From the NCBI GenBank assembly GCA_028023455.1, contig JAQFVV010006216.1, positions 3,982,877-4,046,876 of the forward strand: DNA of 64,000 nucleotides, in the 5' to 3' direction. The position numbers were made by a program, and so were the translations under genes. This document shows, in pieces, positions 21,480 to 33,899 of the stretch. Numbering within the stretch: position 1 is the first letter of the stretch; each line of letters starts with the position of its first letter. Below the pieces are notes generated by a model. It made no database searches. It was given only the letters and a program-made list of their open reading frames with translations, and was not told where the DNA came from. The stretch is from Epiperipatus broadwayi (taxonomy: Eukaryota > Onychophora > Udeonychophora > Euonychophora > Peripatidae).

Positions 21480-23090
21480 AATAACCATACCGTATCACCT
21501 GTGACTAATTGTATTGAAATAGAATATATTATGGGTACATTTAGAAAATTTGGGAATGGATGAAGCTTTAGTGGATCTTATTAAGAGATTGCATGAAAAT
21601 AATTACTATACATATCAATTAGGAAATTTAAAATCCGTTAAAGTTAAAAATGGGGTGGGACTAAGGCCAGAATGACCTATATTATTTATTTTGTTTTTGT
21701 TGCATTTGAGAGAAATGGAGAGAGCAATAGAAAGAGTAGGAAGAGGGTAGAGATACAGTTGTCAAGAGAGTATATATATTATCAGGTCTCTTATTTGCAG
21801 ATGATGTCTTTTTTAACACAGAAAGTAGGGTAGATATGGAAGTTATGCTGAAGACAAGAACAAGGGTGGGTAAAGAGATGGGGATTAAATTTAATGAAGA
21901 AAAATCAAAACTAATGATGATAAATACTGGGAAAAGAGAAGAGAAAGAATTTTTTATTGTGGGATATAAAGTTACATGTGGTGAATAGGTATAACTTTGT
22001 GATTTGTCTTATCTAATCAGAGAAATTGCTTGGATGAATGGGAGAAAAAATTGATAAATGAAGCAAAGAAAAGCACTGATAAAGAAATTAACAGTGTTTT
22101 CATAGAATAAATATGACATAGCTAGAATTGTATGTAAGGGAGTGATAGTAATAGAGTTAACATATGGTAACAATGCATTATGTGTTAGTAAAGGGGTATT
22201 AGATTACTTAGAAAAAGTACAAAGAGAAGTAGGAAGACATGCTTTAGGTGCAGATGTATGGAAAGCAAAGGAGGCAATTCAAAAAGAAACAGGATGGCCA
22301 AGTTTTTATATGAGAGATGCAAAAAGCAAAATGAAAATGTTCAGTAGATTGCAATTTATGGATAATAAGAAAATAGCCAAAATAGTATTAAATTGGGTTT
22401 TGAGTAAAGAGCAGGCAGCAAGATTGATAGAAAAGGTAGTATATATGTTGAAGATTTGGATATAATAGACTTTATGTCAGCATACTTACACAAAAGGTGG
22501 ATGGTTGTGTTATAATTGTTGGGATGGTTGTGTAAAAATTGTTGATTGTTGTAGTGTCAAGAAATGGGATAGAAGAATAGATGCCTTAACAAAAAATAGG
22601 GAGTTGAAAAGATGAAGAACTAGTATGGAGGGTTAAAAGAATTTAAATATATATAGAAGTAAACAGAATATTGAGTGTGAGTCAATTTATGATAATAGCA
22701 AGGAAAATAGCTTATTGTTTAAGGTCAAACAGGATTTTTAGCAATAAGGGAATATATACATAAATGGAAAAATATGGGTGATTTTATCTGCAAGTTATGT
22801 AAGGAAGGCATAGAAAATATTATGCATTTGTTAATTGAATGTAAATGCCTGCAAACAAAAAGGGTACATATAATGAAGTTGTGGTAGAATAAATAAAAAT
22901 AAAGTGATTATACAGAAAGTGGGTTTTTGGTTTTTATGCTGGGTTTGAGAAAAGGGGGGTTTAGATAGAAAGGTCATGGAGTTGGTGAGAATTGTGTTGT
23001 GGAAATGGAATGAAGCAGGATAGAAAAGAATATAGGAATGTAGGCTGGGAATGGAAAGGGAAGATAAAATGGCTAACAGGTTTCTCTGGG
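21480..23090 (+). pseudogene. Decayed LINE reverse transcriptase, C-terminal half
   Basis: Scattered frames preserve non-LTR reverse transcriptase motifs. These are MDEALVDLIKRLHENN, NGVGLRPE...PILFILFL (motif B region, ~21650), LFADDVFFN (motif C with both aspartates, 21791-21817), then KEMGIKFNEEKSKLM. A 107-codon frame at 22142-22465 follows, with LTYGN, GVLDYLEKVQREVGRHALG and AKEAIQKETGWPSF, typical of the domain after the reverse transcriptase. A C-terminal zinc motif CX2CX8HX4C follows at 22789-22842 (CKLC...H...C). Stops and frameshifts are frequent and no endonuclease region is seen, so it is 5'-truncated. The 3' end is close to 23090. It is a different family from the LINEs at 29 and 45 kb. 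Confidence 0.8.
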
Positions 23091-23229
23091 CATAGTGGCT
23101 GAGAGATTCCTGACTCCAAAAAAGAAGCCACTGTGAATCACTTCACAAATAACATGAATATTCTTCTCTGAATGTGTTTAAGTTAACATATATGTAAATT
23201 TTAAGCTCATAAAGCTAGTTGTTAGTTAA

Positions 23230-23900
23230 CTATTGAGAATAAATACCTATGAATTTGCATTGGCACAATGATGGGCAATTGAAATTTTGAGCAATGTATT
23301 ATTAAATTTTGTGTGAAACTTAGCAAATGTGTTACTGAAACATCACAACTGTTGCAAGTGGTGTGTGATGAAGATGCTATGAAAAAATTGTGTTTGAGTG
23401 ACATATGAGGTTCAAAGATGGAGTGGGAAGATATGACAGATGATTCCAGAAGCAGGAAGCCAAAAATAACAATGACTGATATTAATATTAACAAAGTGGA
23501 AGATGCAATATGGTCTGAGAGATGATTAAGGGTGAGATTGAGAAGAATTGCAGATTAATCAAGAAACAGGCTAATTTTAAATGAAGAATTGGGCATAAGA
23601 AAGATTTTTACAAAGTTTGGGCCTTGGATCATGATGGATAAACAGAAACAGTATCTATTTGATCAGAGACATTTTGTCCAAAAAATCATTTACACAACTA
23701 CATCATTCTGCTTACTCACCTGACTTAGCTTTTTGTAATTTTTGGTTATTTCCAAAATTAAAAACTGCACTGAAAAGTCAATGATTTTTTACTATAACTA
23801 ATATCCAACAATTTCAAGTATGCTTCCAGAAATGGAATGATATTTTAATCAGTGTATAGATACCCTAGGGGACTACTTTGAAGGAGACAGTAGCCACTAG
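23230..23900 (+). pseudogene. Mariner transposase, internally deleted
   Basis: The N-terminal helix-turn-helix region is readable: IKFCVKLSKCVTETSQLL (~23290-23350), then WEDMTDDSRSRKPKITM, and LNEELGIRKI, in the order found in mariner transposases. The third catalytic block appears at 23713-23763 as YSPDLAFCNFWLFPKLK, in which the aspartate after Cys is replaced by Asn. GDYFEGD follows at ~23870. The region with the first two catalytic aspartates is missing between about 23640 and 23690, and there are several stops. The full-length family is about 345 residues and roughly 220 codons remain. Non-functional. Confidence 0.85.
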
Positions 23901-24159
23901 TGTACATTACCACAGGTATATTTTATAAAGGTACATTCTGGAAATAAAATTGTTACATCCTATACACTGCATTATTTTTACATCAATTATTATTGCATTT
24001 ATGTCGCCTATGACAATTTTTAATAAGTTTAAGGATATATGTTTTTTATTATGGTATTTCGTCTATCCTGACTTATTTTTTCATATATTTTTTTATTTAC
24101 CTTTTACATTTTTTTACTGGTATTTATATTAGGTCTGAATGATATAGAGAAGTGTTTTT

Positions 24160-25890
24160 CAACTGATGATCTGCAGAAAAATTTTAGTAGTATGCAAAAA
24201 GCTTAAAAATTTATTCATCTTTATTATATATATTTTTACAATCTTTTAAATTATGACTAATTTTATTAAATTTATCTTTAATTCAGTTTTAAGACTTTAT
24301 TTTGTCTATTAGTTGTTTTGTTCATAGAATTCATAGAAAATAAACTAAGAAACAAAACACTACAAAAATAAAAAAAGTTTATATTTCCTAATATAATCTC
24401 ACAGTAAAATCACTATTCCATTTATAATTTTTCACATGTGCACTGGTATGTGTGAAAATAATCTAACAGTTGTCAATCGTATGTACTATGTAGTTTGCTG
24501 TAGCCAACTTATTGGAATTGCACTTGTACGCATTGATAGGAATTACAATATAATAGATGTGTATTGTAAATTAAAGTATATTAAGTATTCGATATTTACT
24601 TTTTTGATAAATTGTAGTCATTTAAAAATGAATAATAACAAGAAAACATCATAAACTATTGCAGACTTTTTTCAAAAATCAAGTATAATTACTTTGAATG
24701 CTAATGAAAATATTATTTATTCACAAGGTTATCTGCCTCAGACAAAACAAAAAATGTACTGTTGTTTACCAATACAATCCTGATTATTTAAAATTTGGTT
24801 TTATTTCTTCATTTGAGTCAGAAATTTTTTTTATCTAGATCTCATTGCATTGATTGCAGAGGAATTTTATCCATTGAATGTATGAAGCCACCAAAATTAA
24901 TGCTTCATTTACAAACTTAACATTCAAATTACAAAATAATCCACTAGATTGTTTTGAATGTAAAAGTGCTGAATTGAAACAGCAAAAATCATTTTTTTTT
25001 AAATTTCTTTTAGTCCATAAAATCTCTTGTAAAAGCATTATAGTTAGTTGATTTAAGAATTGCTATATGCAAAAAAGTACTCTATTGCTGAAAATGTAAT
25101 TAAACTATATTTAATAGATGTGTGTTCTGAAATTCTAGATATGGCTGCTAGAAACAAAATGAAAACTTTGCCACCTTTAATGATACTATTCAACAAAGAT
25201 TTAGTGAATCAGTAACTGATATTAAAGATCAATTAATTCAAAAAGTAAGCAAATCATTTTTCAAAATTCAAATAGATGTACAGATGTTCAAATGAAACCA
25301 TACTTTTATGTTATATTTGTTATACAGATTATAAAATCAGTGATGTAACAGAATAAATTTTTTGTTGTGTTGAACTTCCTCATCTCACAAATAGTTCAGA
25401 TATATTTAAGAAAATTGTGTTGGCTTATGTACTGTAAGTATAACTGGAAAACATTCGGGAATTACAAAAAAATGAAAGCACACAACAAGATGATTTTTAC
25501 TTATTGTGTTATACACCATGAGCATTTTACTGCTAAGAAATTGACTTCCCTGATTTGAACAATGTTCCTACTCAATCAATAAAAATAATAAATTATATTA
25601 AATGCAACACACTAAATTCATGACCAGTTTCAAATTTCTGCAATGAAATGAGATCTGCTCATGAAAATTTAATATTCCTGCAGAACTAAGATAGTTGAGG
25701 AAAAATATTAACAAGACTTTATGAATTAAGAAAAGATGTTGAAATATGTCTACAAACAACCAATTAGAAATTGAGAAATATTTTCCATGACAACAATTGG
25801 ATTGTTAAACTGTTTTACTTGTGGGATGTATTTTTATCAATAAATGAACTAAATTTTAATCTGTAAGGAAATAGTACTATTTTTGGATTG
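24160..25890 (+). pseudogene. ZBED-type hAT transposase, decayed
   Basis: The frame appears to start at ATG 24627 (KKTS, stop, TIADFFQKSS), the opening typical of ZBED/SCAN-associated hAT proteins. BED-finger-like remnants follow (FYPLNV, PPKLM, ~24870-24920). Next come LDMAARNKMKTLPP, QLIQKVSKSFF and QIDVQM (~25135-25290), a WLMYCKYNWKTFGNYKKMKA segment, then CVIHHEHFTAKKLTS at ~25506-25550. The tail is EMRSAHENL, LTRLYELRKDVEICLQ and FHDNNWIVKLFYLWDVF (~25640-25840). Stops and frameshifts interrupt every segment. The sequence before 24627, including CAACTGATGATCTGCAGAAA at 24160, looks like the element's 5' noncoding part. The C-terminal dimerisation region beyond ~25880 was not found. No terminal repeats were recognised. 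Confidence 0.8.
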
Positions 25891-26679
25891 AGGAACCTCC
25901 TCAAACACATTCACTACAACATTCTACCATGTAACTTTACACCACTAATTCCAGATCTACAAAGGGTGTTATATATTTATACACAGTGAAATCCACATTT
26001 AACTTAGTTCATTTTACTACTATAAGCTCACATGTGGAGAACACAAATCAACTTAATGACACATCCACATATGGGATTAATTCATGTCCATTAAAAGAAA
26101 GACACCCTAAACATAAAAATCTATTATTAAAAGAGGAATCAAATTAATAATCTTTAATTATCTTTTCTGATCACCATTTTGGCATTAATCCATATAAAGA
26201 TTAGCAAATCTTGCCATCAATAGAGTATTTTTATAAAGTTCAAATGACATGAATTCTATATGTTAATTTCTCCTTTCAGAGAAAGAATACTTTTAAAAAA
26301 ATCCTTATAGAGACATCCACCTATAGTTCCCTATAGCATATCCCAGGTTCAAGCTCAGTAAAAACTCTTAAACTTTCAAGGTAATGCTACACAGTATTAA
26401 AAATTAGACAAAATTAAAGTTATAATTTATATTTACTGTGAAGTAAGATGAGCTGATAAATTGAACACCAAATGCTGACTTGATTTATATAAGATAAATA
26501 AAACTCACAACTATCATTTAAAATTCAAATGACATATTATAGAAATATAATATTAAGATATAAGTGAAAAACTCCTCCCTTTTCTTTGAGTTACATATAG
26601 ATATATGGTTATATACCCATATATACAATCATATATCAAAAATAATAAATAATAAGAACATTAAGTTTTAAAAGATTAA
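25891..26679. other. Spacer
   Basis: No coding match. A short ATATATGGTTATATACCCATATATA palindromic patch lies near 26594-26632. Confidence 0.5.
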
Positions 26680-26875
26680 ATATTTCATTCCAATATCAGC
26701 CTTTCAAGCTAATTGAGCATGCGCCTTTTGAGTGTTAAATAAATGAATACTCTCTTCTTCAATCCAAGATATAGTATTTATTCCTGCATAAATACTATAT
26801 CTTGGATTGAAGAAGAGAGTATTCATTTATTTAACACTCAAAAGGCGCGTGCTCAATTAGCTTGGAATGAAATAT
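26680..26875. repeat. Near-perfect hairpin, 75-bp arms, 6-base loop
   Basis: Bases 26707-26781 and 26788-26862 are reverse complements with a single difference (GAGCATGCGCC against GAGCACGCGCC) around the loop TCCTGC. Outside, TTTCATTCCA (about 26683) matches TGGAATGAAA (26863), offset by a ~14-base insertion in the left flank. The near-absence of mismatches means a recent origin or active gene conversion. No terminal motif typical of a transposon was recognised. Confidence 0.95.
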
Positions 26876-28859
26876 AATTGCAAGCACGGCTCTGGATAAA
26901 ATATTTGCTTATTTACTCAAGATTAAATATTATTATGCAAAATAAATAATTAGCATTTTATTTATACACACATATACATATATATGTGTGACTAATTATC
27001 AGCTACATTTACAATACAAAAAAATTAAGATCATGAATTTGGTAGGTTTAACATAAAATTATATTATCCCACATTGTTCCATACTTCCAGTGTACTTTTC
27101 AGTGTAAAACAAAACAGGAGGTTCAAGGATTTAGATTTATTGATCTTTACAAATTGTTTTTCCCATTAGACATTTGCATATAGAATGATGAAGTACAAGT
27201 TTACATGTTGATGAGGAAAAAAGAACCATACAACTCAGCATCTCTTCATTTTCCTTTTTTAACCATTCTAGAGAGTAGCATTTTTGCAAGGCAAAACTCA
27301 TAATCTACACAATAAAAATGTTTATTCCCTGCAAGTAATTGATGGCACTCCATAATGATATATTGTTGAGCAGTTTTCACCAGCTTTTCAGAGTTTCAGG
27401 ACATTTTTTCCACCAGTTTTTTTCAGTAATATAGCATGTCATTTTCTCTCTATTATAATCTAAAAAAAATTTCTTCACTTTAGTTTTAAAATCTAATTTA
27501 TAGTAATACACATGAAAAGAAATTGCTGTCAGACTGTTTTTCTTATCATTATTATTTTTCTAATTAAATTCCCAGATAAATCTTTTGATTTTTAACAACT
27601 GAATCCAAGTTCATTAACAATAAAACATAAAATTAAGGTCTCTACAATATGGCTATACAATTAGAAGTCTTCTAATTTTGATTAACATACAAGAGGTAAA
27701 AAAAATCACATTGTGATTTACAAAATTCAAGCTAACACATTGATTTACAGGTTTATTTAAAACCATATCCAAATATATATATATATATTATTTCAGATGC
27801 AAAACAAGATACATAATTGATTACAGGAGTATTAAGTGCTGGTTATCTTCAGTTAACAATTTTAATAAAAATGATATTTAAAAAAGGAGTAATAAAGTTT
27901 AAAAAAGGAAAAAGATTTCTTTTTGTTTACAAATTTAAATGTTCTTGTATCATTTCTAAGATTAGAGTTCAAAGATCAGTTATTCAAAATTTAAATAATT
28001 GAAATCTGACTTTTTTTCTTTAAAAAAGAATTTAATTTGTTAGAATATCAATTTCTAAAAGATGTATGTTGTAATAAATATTTTTTGTTATTCTGAGTAA
28101 TAAAACTAATTTAAAGAAATATGATTAGAAAAGTAATAGAATACAATTTATTTATTTTTAATCATTGTTGGTTTAAAAAAAATGTGATTTAAAATTTTTA
28201 TTGAAAGCTAGTATTTTTGCCAGCATCTCTTGTCTGTTTTTTATTTTACAATTGTCATTAGCTGCTCAAAAAACTTTTAAGTTAATTTTATTAAACAGCC
28301 AAGTTATGAACAAAAACAATATTATAAAGGATCATAATAGTGGATCATGACTAGATCCACAGGTTTTGCCATTTATCCTATATGATGTAGCCTAAATTGA
28401 TTATTTATTTTTGGTCTGATATGTGATCAAACTTCAATTACCATTTCTGAGTTCTGCTTAATCTACAATAAAGAATATGCTTACACATAATTGCGGAATG
28501 AATGTGCTCTCCCATGGAACATTTGCCTTTAGAGAGATGAAAAGATATGATGTAAGGGGATAAGATCTGAATAAATTTAAATTTACAGCTGCTGAAGGAA
28601 TTAAAAAGAATTATTATTTGTACATTTTCAAGAATGAAGTATAGCATATTTAATGCTGAAATAAACTTCAAAATGAAAAAAATATAATAATAAATACTGA
28701 TTTCTTTTTATCAAGCTTTATAAAACTTAACACTAATATAAGCTTTATTTAGTCATAAAAATTTAAGATGCCAAAAATATGATTTCTAATTGATTTATTG
28801 TAATAAAATTTTTTTAAGGGATTTAATAATTTTAATATAGTTATCATTTTCAACGTAAT
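26876..28859. other. A+T-rich spacer
   Basis: No assignable content. There is a (TA)n run at ~27774-27790. A minus-strand stretch at ~27380-27190 is moderately open but carries no motif I know, and the 61- and 77-codon frames are unremarkable. Confidence 0.5.
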
Positions 28860-31020
28860 TTAAATCAAATTCACTGTTCTATAATTTTTTTGCTCCACAT
28901 CAATTCAACAAACTTTTTTATCCATCTTCTTTTCACATGTGGCTATTTTATAGTTTTTATGATCTTTTGATTATTACCATCTTTTTTGTTAATCAATGTG
29001 TTTCAATTCAACTCTATTGCATACTCTTAATTTTTTCAGTGATGCCCATGATGTCTGATAATTTTTTACCTATATATTTTGTTTTATGTACATTCTTGTG
29101 CTCATTATTCTTCATTATTTAAACTTTCAAGTCTCTAGATTCATATGTAATCACTAACAAAATTCTTTTATTAAAGATATTTAAATACCTAGACATTTTT
29201 TTTTAATATTAAGTTATTTCTATCAAACGTTTTCGTTTCCATCTGTATTAGTAATATGGCCAATATAATTTTAGTTATTAACTTTTTTTTTTAAATTTAT
29301 TATTATCAATCTGCTGAAAGTCTTTTTAGTATATAATTTTTAGTCATACTTTCTTACTTTCATCTGATATTTTTAGTAAGATTTGCTAAGAAATTATTTG
29401 AAAAAAAAAATAACTACATCATTTGCAAAATCTAAATAATTTAAATAGCATTTACTCCTTTAGTTTACTATTTTAATCCATTAAATATTTACTGTACATA
29501 AAACTGCATAAGAGATGAAATTATTCTGCCATAATTCTTATCAATATTAATCTTCAGAATGCTTCTATTTATTTTAGTCACTTCTATTGCATTGTAATAA
29601 ATATTCCTGAGAATTTGACACTATCAATATTTTATGCTTTAATGTTATAATTCTTTAATTACTGTGAAAATACTTATAGAGCCAAATATCTTTTTATAAT
29701 TTATAAATCCAAAGTATAATTGCAATTTCCATTAATCCTTTCTATAACTTCTCTTAGTACTTGTATAATATTTTTTGTTTTAAAGTCACTTTTAAATACA
29801 TCTTTAACTTTTATTTGGTTTGAGTCCAAAGTTTCTGTAGGCGAGTTGTAATGATATTACTAATGATTTTCTGTAAAACTAATACTGTAATTTCTAATCT
29901 GTTTTCCTGAAGGTTTATAATGATGGTATTTTAGTTGTGTTTATATATTGGACTATTTCCATTGTCTAATATAAAGTATTGAATGTCTTTAGAAAAATTT
30001 AACTTTATTAAAATTTTCAAAGTACATTCTACTGTTAGTAATAGCACACAAGTTGAGAGGTATTATTCTCCTCCCTTTCTCTATGCTATTACTAACAGTT
30101 CTTTGAAAATTTAAATAAATAAATTTTTTCTAAAGACATTCAATATTTTATACTACAAGATGGAAATAGTCCCTTATATAAATACAAATGTAATTTCTAA
30201 TATGTTTTTTTTTTTTAAACTTTTTAAAAATTAATATTATTACTGTATTTATCCAATCACTTGATATATCTTTACAATATATTGAGGCTCTTGATATATA
30301 CTATTCTGTTCTGCCAATAGTTTCTATATTTTATTTATTTTTTTAACATATCAATAATGCATTCATTATTTCTTGGAATTTTTCTATTTTTCATAGATTT
30401 AACTGCTTAACTCATTTTTTCCATGAAATTACTTTGTATTTCAAAAGATGTCTTGTAATTGTAATAACTATTTTATTTTATTGTTATTGTTTTTTATTTT
30501 GTATAGCTTTTGTAGAACTTTCCATACATTTCATAATGTCATTTTTCTTTTTACTGTTACTGACACCTTTTTTTTCTTATTGTTAAAACATCTTTATTAC
30601 AATGTTGTGCTATAATTTTGTGACTGACTTTTCCCTCTTTTATAGCTTTTTTTGCCAATTCATAATTATAATTTTTATATCAAATTAACACTTTTTCATA
30701 TTATTTTACAAAAGTGCAGATTCTGCTTTTTTATATCAGCTATCTATACAAAAGTTCTTACGTGAGTATGGATTATCTTCTTACTGAAATCATTCAAGTG
30801 TAAATTGTATCACAGTTTGCTAATGTTTTAAAATAATTTTCAAATTCTAGCTTAAATTCATTATAATATTTCTAAAGATTAGAGTCGTCATTCGTTCTTT
30901 TTTAATAACTTTTGTTTTAAGCTTTGCATTAAAAATATTAAACTAATTGATGATCATTTTCTGTATTGAATTTATTAATTGTACACCATTTCTTCTATGG
31001 ATTGGAGTTATAAATAACTA
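28860..31020 (-). pseudogene. Decayed LINE, same family as the 45-kb copy
   Basis: Read on the minus strand from 31020 downwards, fragments align in order with the LINE at 44.9-47.7 kb. They are NKFNTENDHQLV (end of endonuclease, ~30980-30940), NEFKLEFENYFK, YNYELAKKAI (~30670), SMKNRKIPRNNECIIDMLKK (~30400-30340) and IIQVLREVIERINGN (~29760-29710). Motif C follows as YLDFANDVVIF (29446-29412), with the first catalytic Asp of FADD changed to Asn. SDESKKV, YIGHITNTDGNE (~29270-29230) and a ragged C-terminal end near 28870 complete it. Stops and frameshifts are dense. The 5' endonuclease portion is missing beyond the MITE at 31025, and a palindromic element (29936-30185) splits the reverse transcriptase. 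It is older than the 45-kb copy. Confidence 0.85.
29936..30185. mobile_element. 250-bp palindromic MITE within the LINE
   Basis: TTTATATATTGGACTATTTCC at the left faces GGAAATAGTCCCTTATATAAA at the right. The arms continue through TCTTTAGAAAAA and CTGTTAGTAATAG to a ~45-base centre. It separates two consecutive LINE segments (IFKK and RNYSISF equivalents), so it inserted after the LINE. A second copy of the family is at 31.0-31.3 kb. Confidence 0.85.
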
Positions 31021-31024
31021 TACC

Positions 31025-31312
31025 TGAGTTCACATTTGTATTTATATATTGGACTATTTCCATCATCTAATATAAAATATTGAATATCTTTAGAAAAAAT
31101 TAGCACACAGATCAGTATATGAACAATGATTCAAGAGGTATTATTTTCCTTTTTTCTTCAGGTGTTGCTAGCTTGACCAGTGACAGTATTAGTATGGGAA
31201 TTGAATCTGGATCCTTAGATTTTTGAATACTGAATTTTAAGGTAGCACTCTAATCAACTAAACCATTAGATTATGGAAATAATTCATTATATAAATACAA
31301 CTAAAATACCAT
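31025..31312. mobile_element. Second MITE of the same family, carrying a SINE-like segment
   Basis: The outer ends match the 29.9-kb copy but are exchanged. ACATTTGTATTTATATA is on the left here and on the right there (inverted), while TATATAAATACAACTAAAAT on the right here equals the left end there. The central AAGAGGTATTATT...CC block keeps the same orientation in both copies. About 90 bases in the right half are a tRNA-like sequence on the minus strand. Confidence 0.75.
31185..31275 (-). mobile_element. tRNA-derived SINE head
   Basis: On the minus strand, TTTAGTTGATTAGAGTGC (A box, ~31262-31245) is followed by a TAA-type anticodon region and AGATTCAATTCCC (B box, ~31208-31196), spaced as in tRNA-derived SINEs. 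The body after the B box is lost or is the MITE itself. Different from the SINE at 15 kb. Confidence 0.6.
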
Positions 31313-31699
31313 CATCACAAATCTTTAGAAAAACACGGAGTTTACATTTTTAGAAATATAAGATATAACATTAAAAATATCATGTGCATTTAATCTTAAA
31401 TATAAAGACATATGTAGCTACTTATTTGATACAATTTATCTGGTTTTGTTTATACAAATTTTTTAAAAGGACAAATAAAACAATGATTATCAAGTTTTGT
31501 GATTAAGATAAATTTAGAGTCCATTTGTCGTCAAAAGTGATCAGAAGTTCATTAGAATATTGACATTTATTATTGGTCATTATTTTTTAGCATACTGATA
31601 TCTAGAATAAAACTGAAAAGATAAGTGTCACTGTGCAATTTAACACAATGGTACATGTTATATTTTGGTAAAAATATTGCTTTGAGTAATTGTAATTTC

Positions 31700-32775
31700 T
31701 ATAAGTTATAAAGCTAGGATTTGTGATTCCAGATAAATGAGAAAAGAAACTTAATTACAGAAAGATATTGTAACTTAATAGCAATGAAAAAAAGGTTGCT
31801 GAAAGATAAAATGTGAATAATAATGTAGTAAAATTCTGATGGATTTAAGTATAGAAAAAAATAGTATGTTTAATTAGAGCAGAAAGCTATTTTGAAACTA
31901 ATTAAACAAAAGACCAAAGAATCAATATTTGAAACATTAATTACAGCTGAAAGGAATGTGCACTGATGCAATTAAAAGCTTGATAATTTAGGAAAAGCCT
32001 AGTGTAAATAGCTATTACCTTTTATAATAATTAATACTGGATATTAAATAGCAAAATGTATAAATAGTGTGCTGAAAAGAGCAGGGGCTTTTTCTCACCC
32101 TTTGTGAATAGTGCTGCCTGCTGTTGCATCATGTTGTTAGAAGAAAAGACTCAGGGAAAAAGTTGTGGGAAAAGTTGTAGTGACTTTTCTGCCATGAGGG
32201 ACATCATCCCATAATCCATGTCTCTATAGATGCAAATAGCCAGATAGGGAATTAAACAGACCACAACTGGTATCATTTTTATTTGTGTATGTTTGATAAG
32301 ACTTCATGAGGACTGTGCAGAGTTGGACTGTGGGTATGAACAATTTTTAATTATTTACTCAGGTCTAAAAATAGTTAAGTCTGTGGATAATGTTTAACTG
32401 TGTGGAGTATTAGCATTTATGGAAAATAGTTCTTCAATTCAAAGACTTATTTGATCACATTAGTAAATGTGGAATTTTAGGAAGGTATATGAGCATGGAT
32501 AATTGTGAATGGTCATTTGTTGGTAGTCATTGTAATTACTGAAGTTTCAACCAAGTCTGCCAAAGTATAAGTTGGCACAGTTCTCAAGCACTTGCAAATC
32601 AGGAATAGTGAGCAATGGTGCGGTTGGCAAAATGTATATAATGTGTTATGTATGCTAATGTAAATAAATATATTGTCATCTTTATTTTGATGATTTATTT
32701 TGAACTTATAGTCTATGATTTTTGTTATTTTGTTGGCATTCAGCTTCATTACTGAATACACAACAGTATAATTAG
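31700..32775 (+). mobile_element. LTR-like repeat, copy 1
   Basis: Collinear and roughly 60-65% similar to 52740-53688. Shared anchors in order: AATTAAAAGCT, TATAAATAGTGTGC (TATA box, ~32059), a GCTGC...GTTGCATCATG-type block, GACTTTTCTGC, CCAGATAG/GCTGGC, ATGTAAATAAATATATT (possible poly(A) signal, ~32658) and TTGGCATTCAGCTTCATTACTGAATA. TATA box and poly(A) signal in one ~1-kb noncoding repeat suggest a solo LTR. The second copy ends AACA, consistent with that, but no target duplication was confirmed and the 5' edge is approximate. Confidence 0.5.
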
Positions 32776-33899
32776 AGTTAAGGTAAATATTTCTAATTCA
32801 ATTACCATGTTAGGAAAGTATAAAAAATAAAAATCTGTTAACTGCCTAAAACTATTGTGTTAAACCTGTCACTATACTGCTCCACTACTATGTCATTTCC
32901 TGAGAAAGTGATATATTATTTATAGTATCAATGATGTTATGTGCAACAATTGTGAATTAGGAATAGAAAAAATTCTAAAAATATGATCAGAAGTCTTATT
33001 TAAAGTACATTAATATGGATTTAATGAATCTTTCACTAATTTAATGTAATAATAATTATGTTAATTGTTTATACTTGATGTGAATAATACATAATACATT
33101 CTCTATCTAAAGGCATTTACAATAGCTAGATGATAAAGTAATAACATTAAGTCATCATATAAAATAGTTTGTCATTTCTAAACACAATGTATTTTAGGGT
33201 CTTAATTTTAAAATAACATCATAAATCTTAATGAACCTTGCATCTTTTGTTGTGCACAGATAATAATAAGAAACTTTATTTAACAGGAAAATTATGAATG
33301 CACTTGGATGGATTTAATGACATCTAATAATTTATATTATAGCTAAAAGTCACAATGCCATAGAAGTTTTTGTTATGCAAGAATTTGTAGAGAAAAATTA
33401 TTGGTTGTAGATGAGCAAGCTACAAGGTTAGAATAATAAGAATTAAGAAATGTTTTCCAATAATATCTATAAAGGATATGATATTTATTTTTTGGAAGTA
33501 TCCTTTTTTTGTACTAAACTTTCAGTATTGTCATGCTATTGAGAATAGAATTCTCTTAAGGTGTATATTATAAATACAAGTAAATCTATTTTGGAGTTTA
33601 TTAAACAGAACAATCATGACTTCTTTTCTGACAATAATTCTATTATCAATGACTGATTAAAAGAAATTATATGGTTTTATCTTATAAAAATAATATTTTG
33701 AATGTGAAGTTACACATTCAATATAAAGTTTTAAAGATAGAAGTTCAACAACTGATAGAAAGTTTAAAAGGAATGCCTGAAGTGCAGGCATTCCTGACTG
33801 TATTGCTTAATTTTTGATATATTAAAAGTAACATATGAATCTGAAAAACAGTATTATAATCCTGTTAAATTCATTGGTGGCTCTTTCTCTTATATAATG
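32776..33899. other. Spacer with an 11-bp-stem hairpin
   Basis: AGGAATGCCTG (33769-33779), loop AAGTG, CAGGCATTCCT (33785-33795) is a perfect stem. No coding match was recognised before the decayed LINE that begins around 33900. Confidence 0.6.

Noticed and set aside
28937-29122. Small plus-strand membrane protein
   Set aside because: Antisense to the C-terminal part of the decayed LINE on the minus strand.
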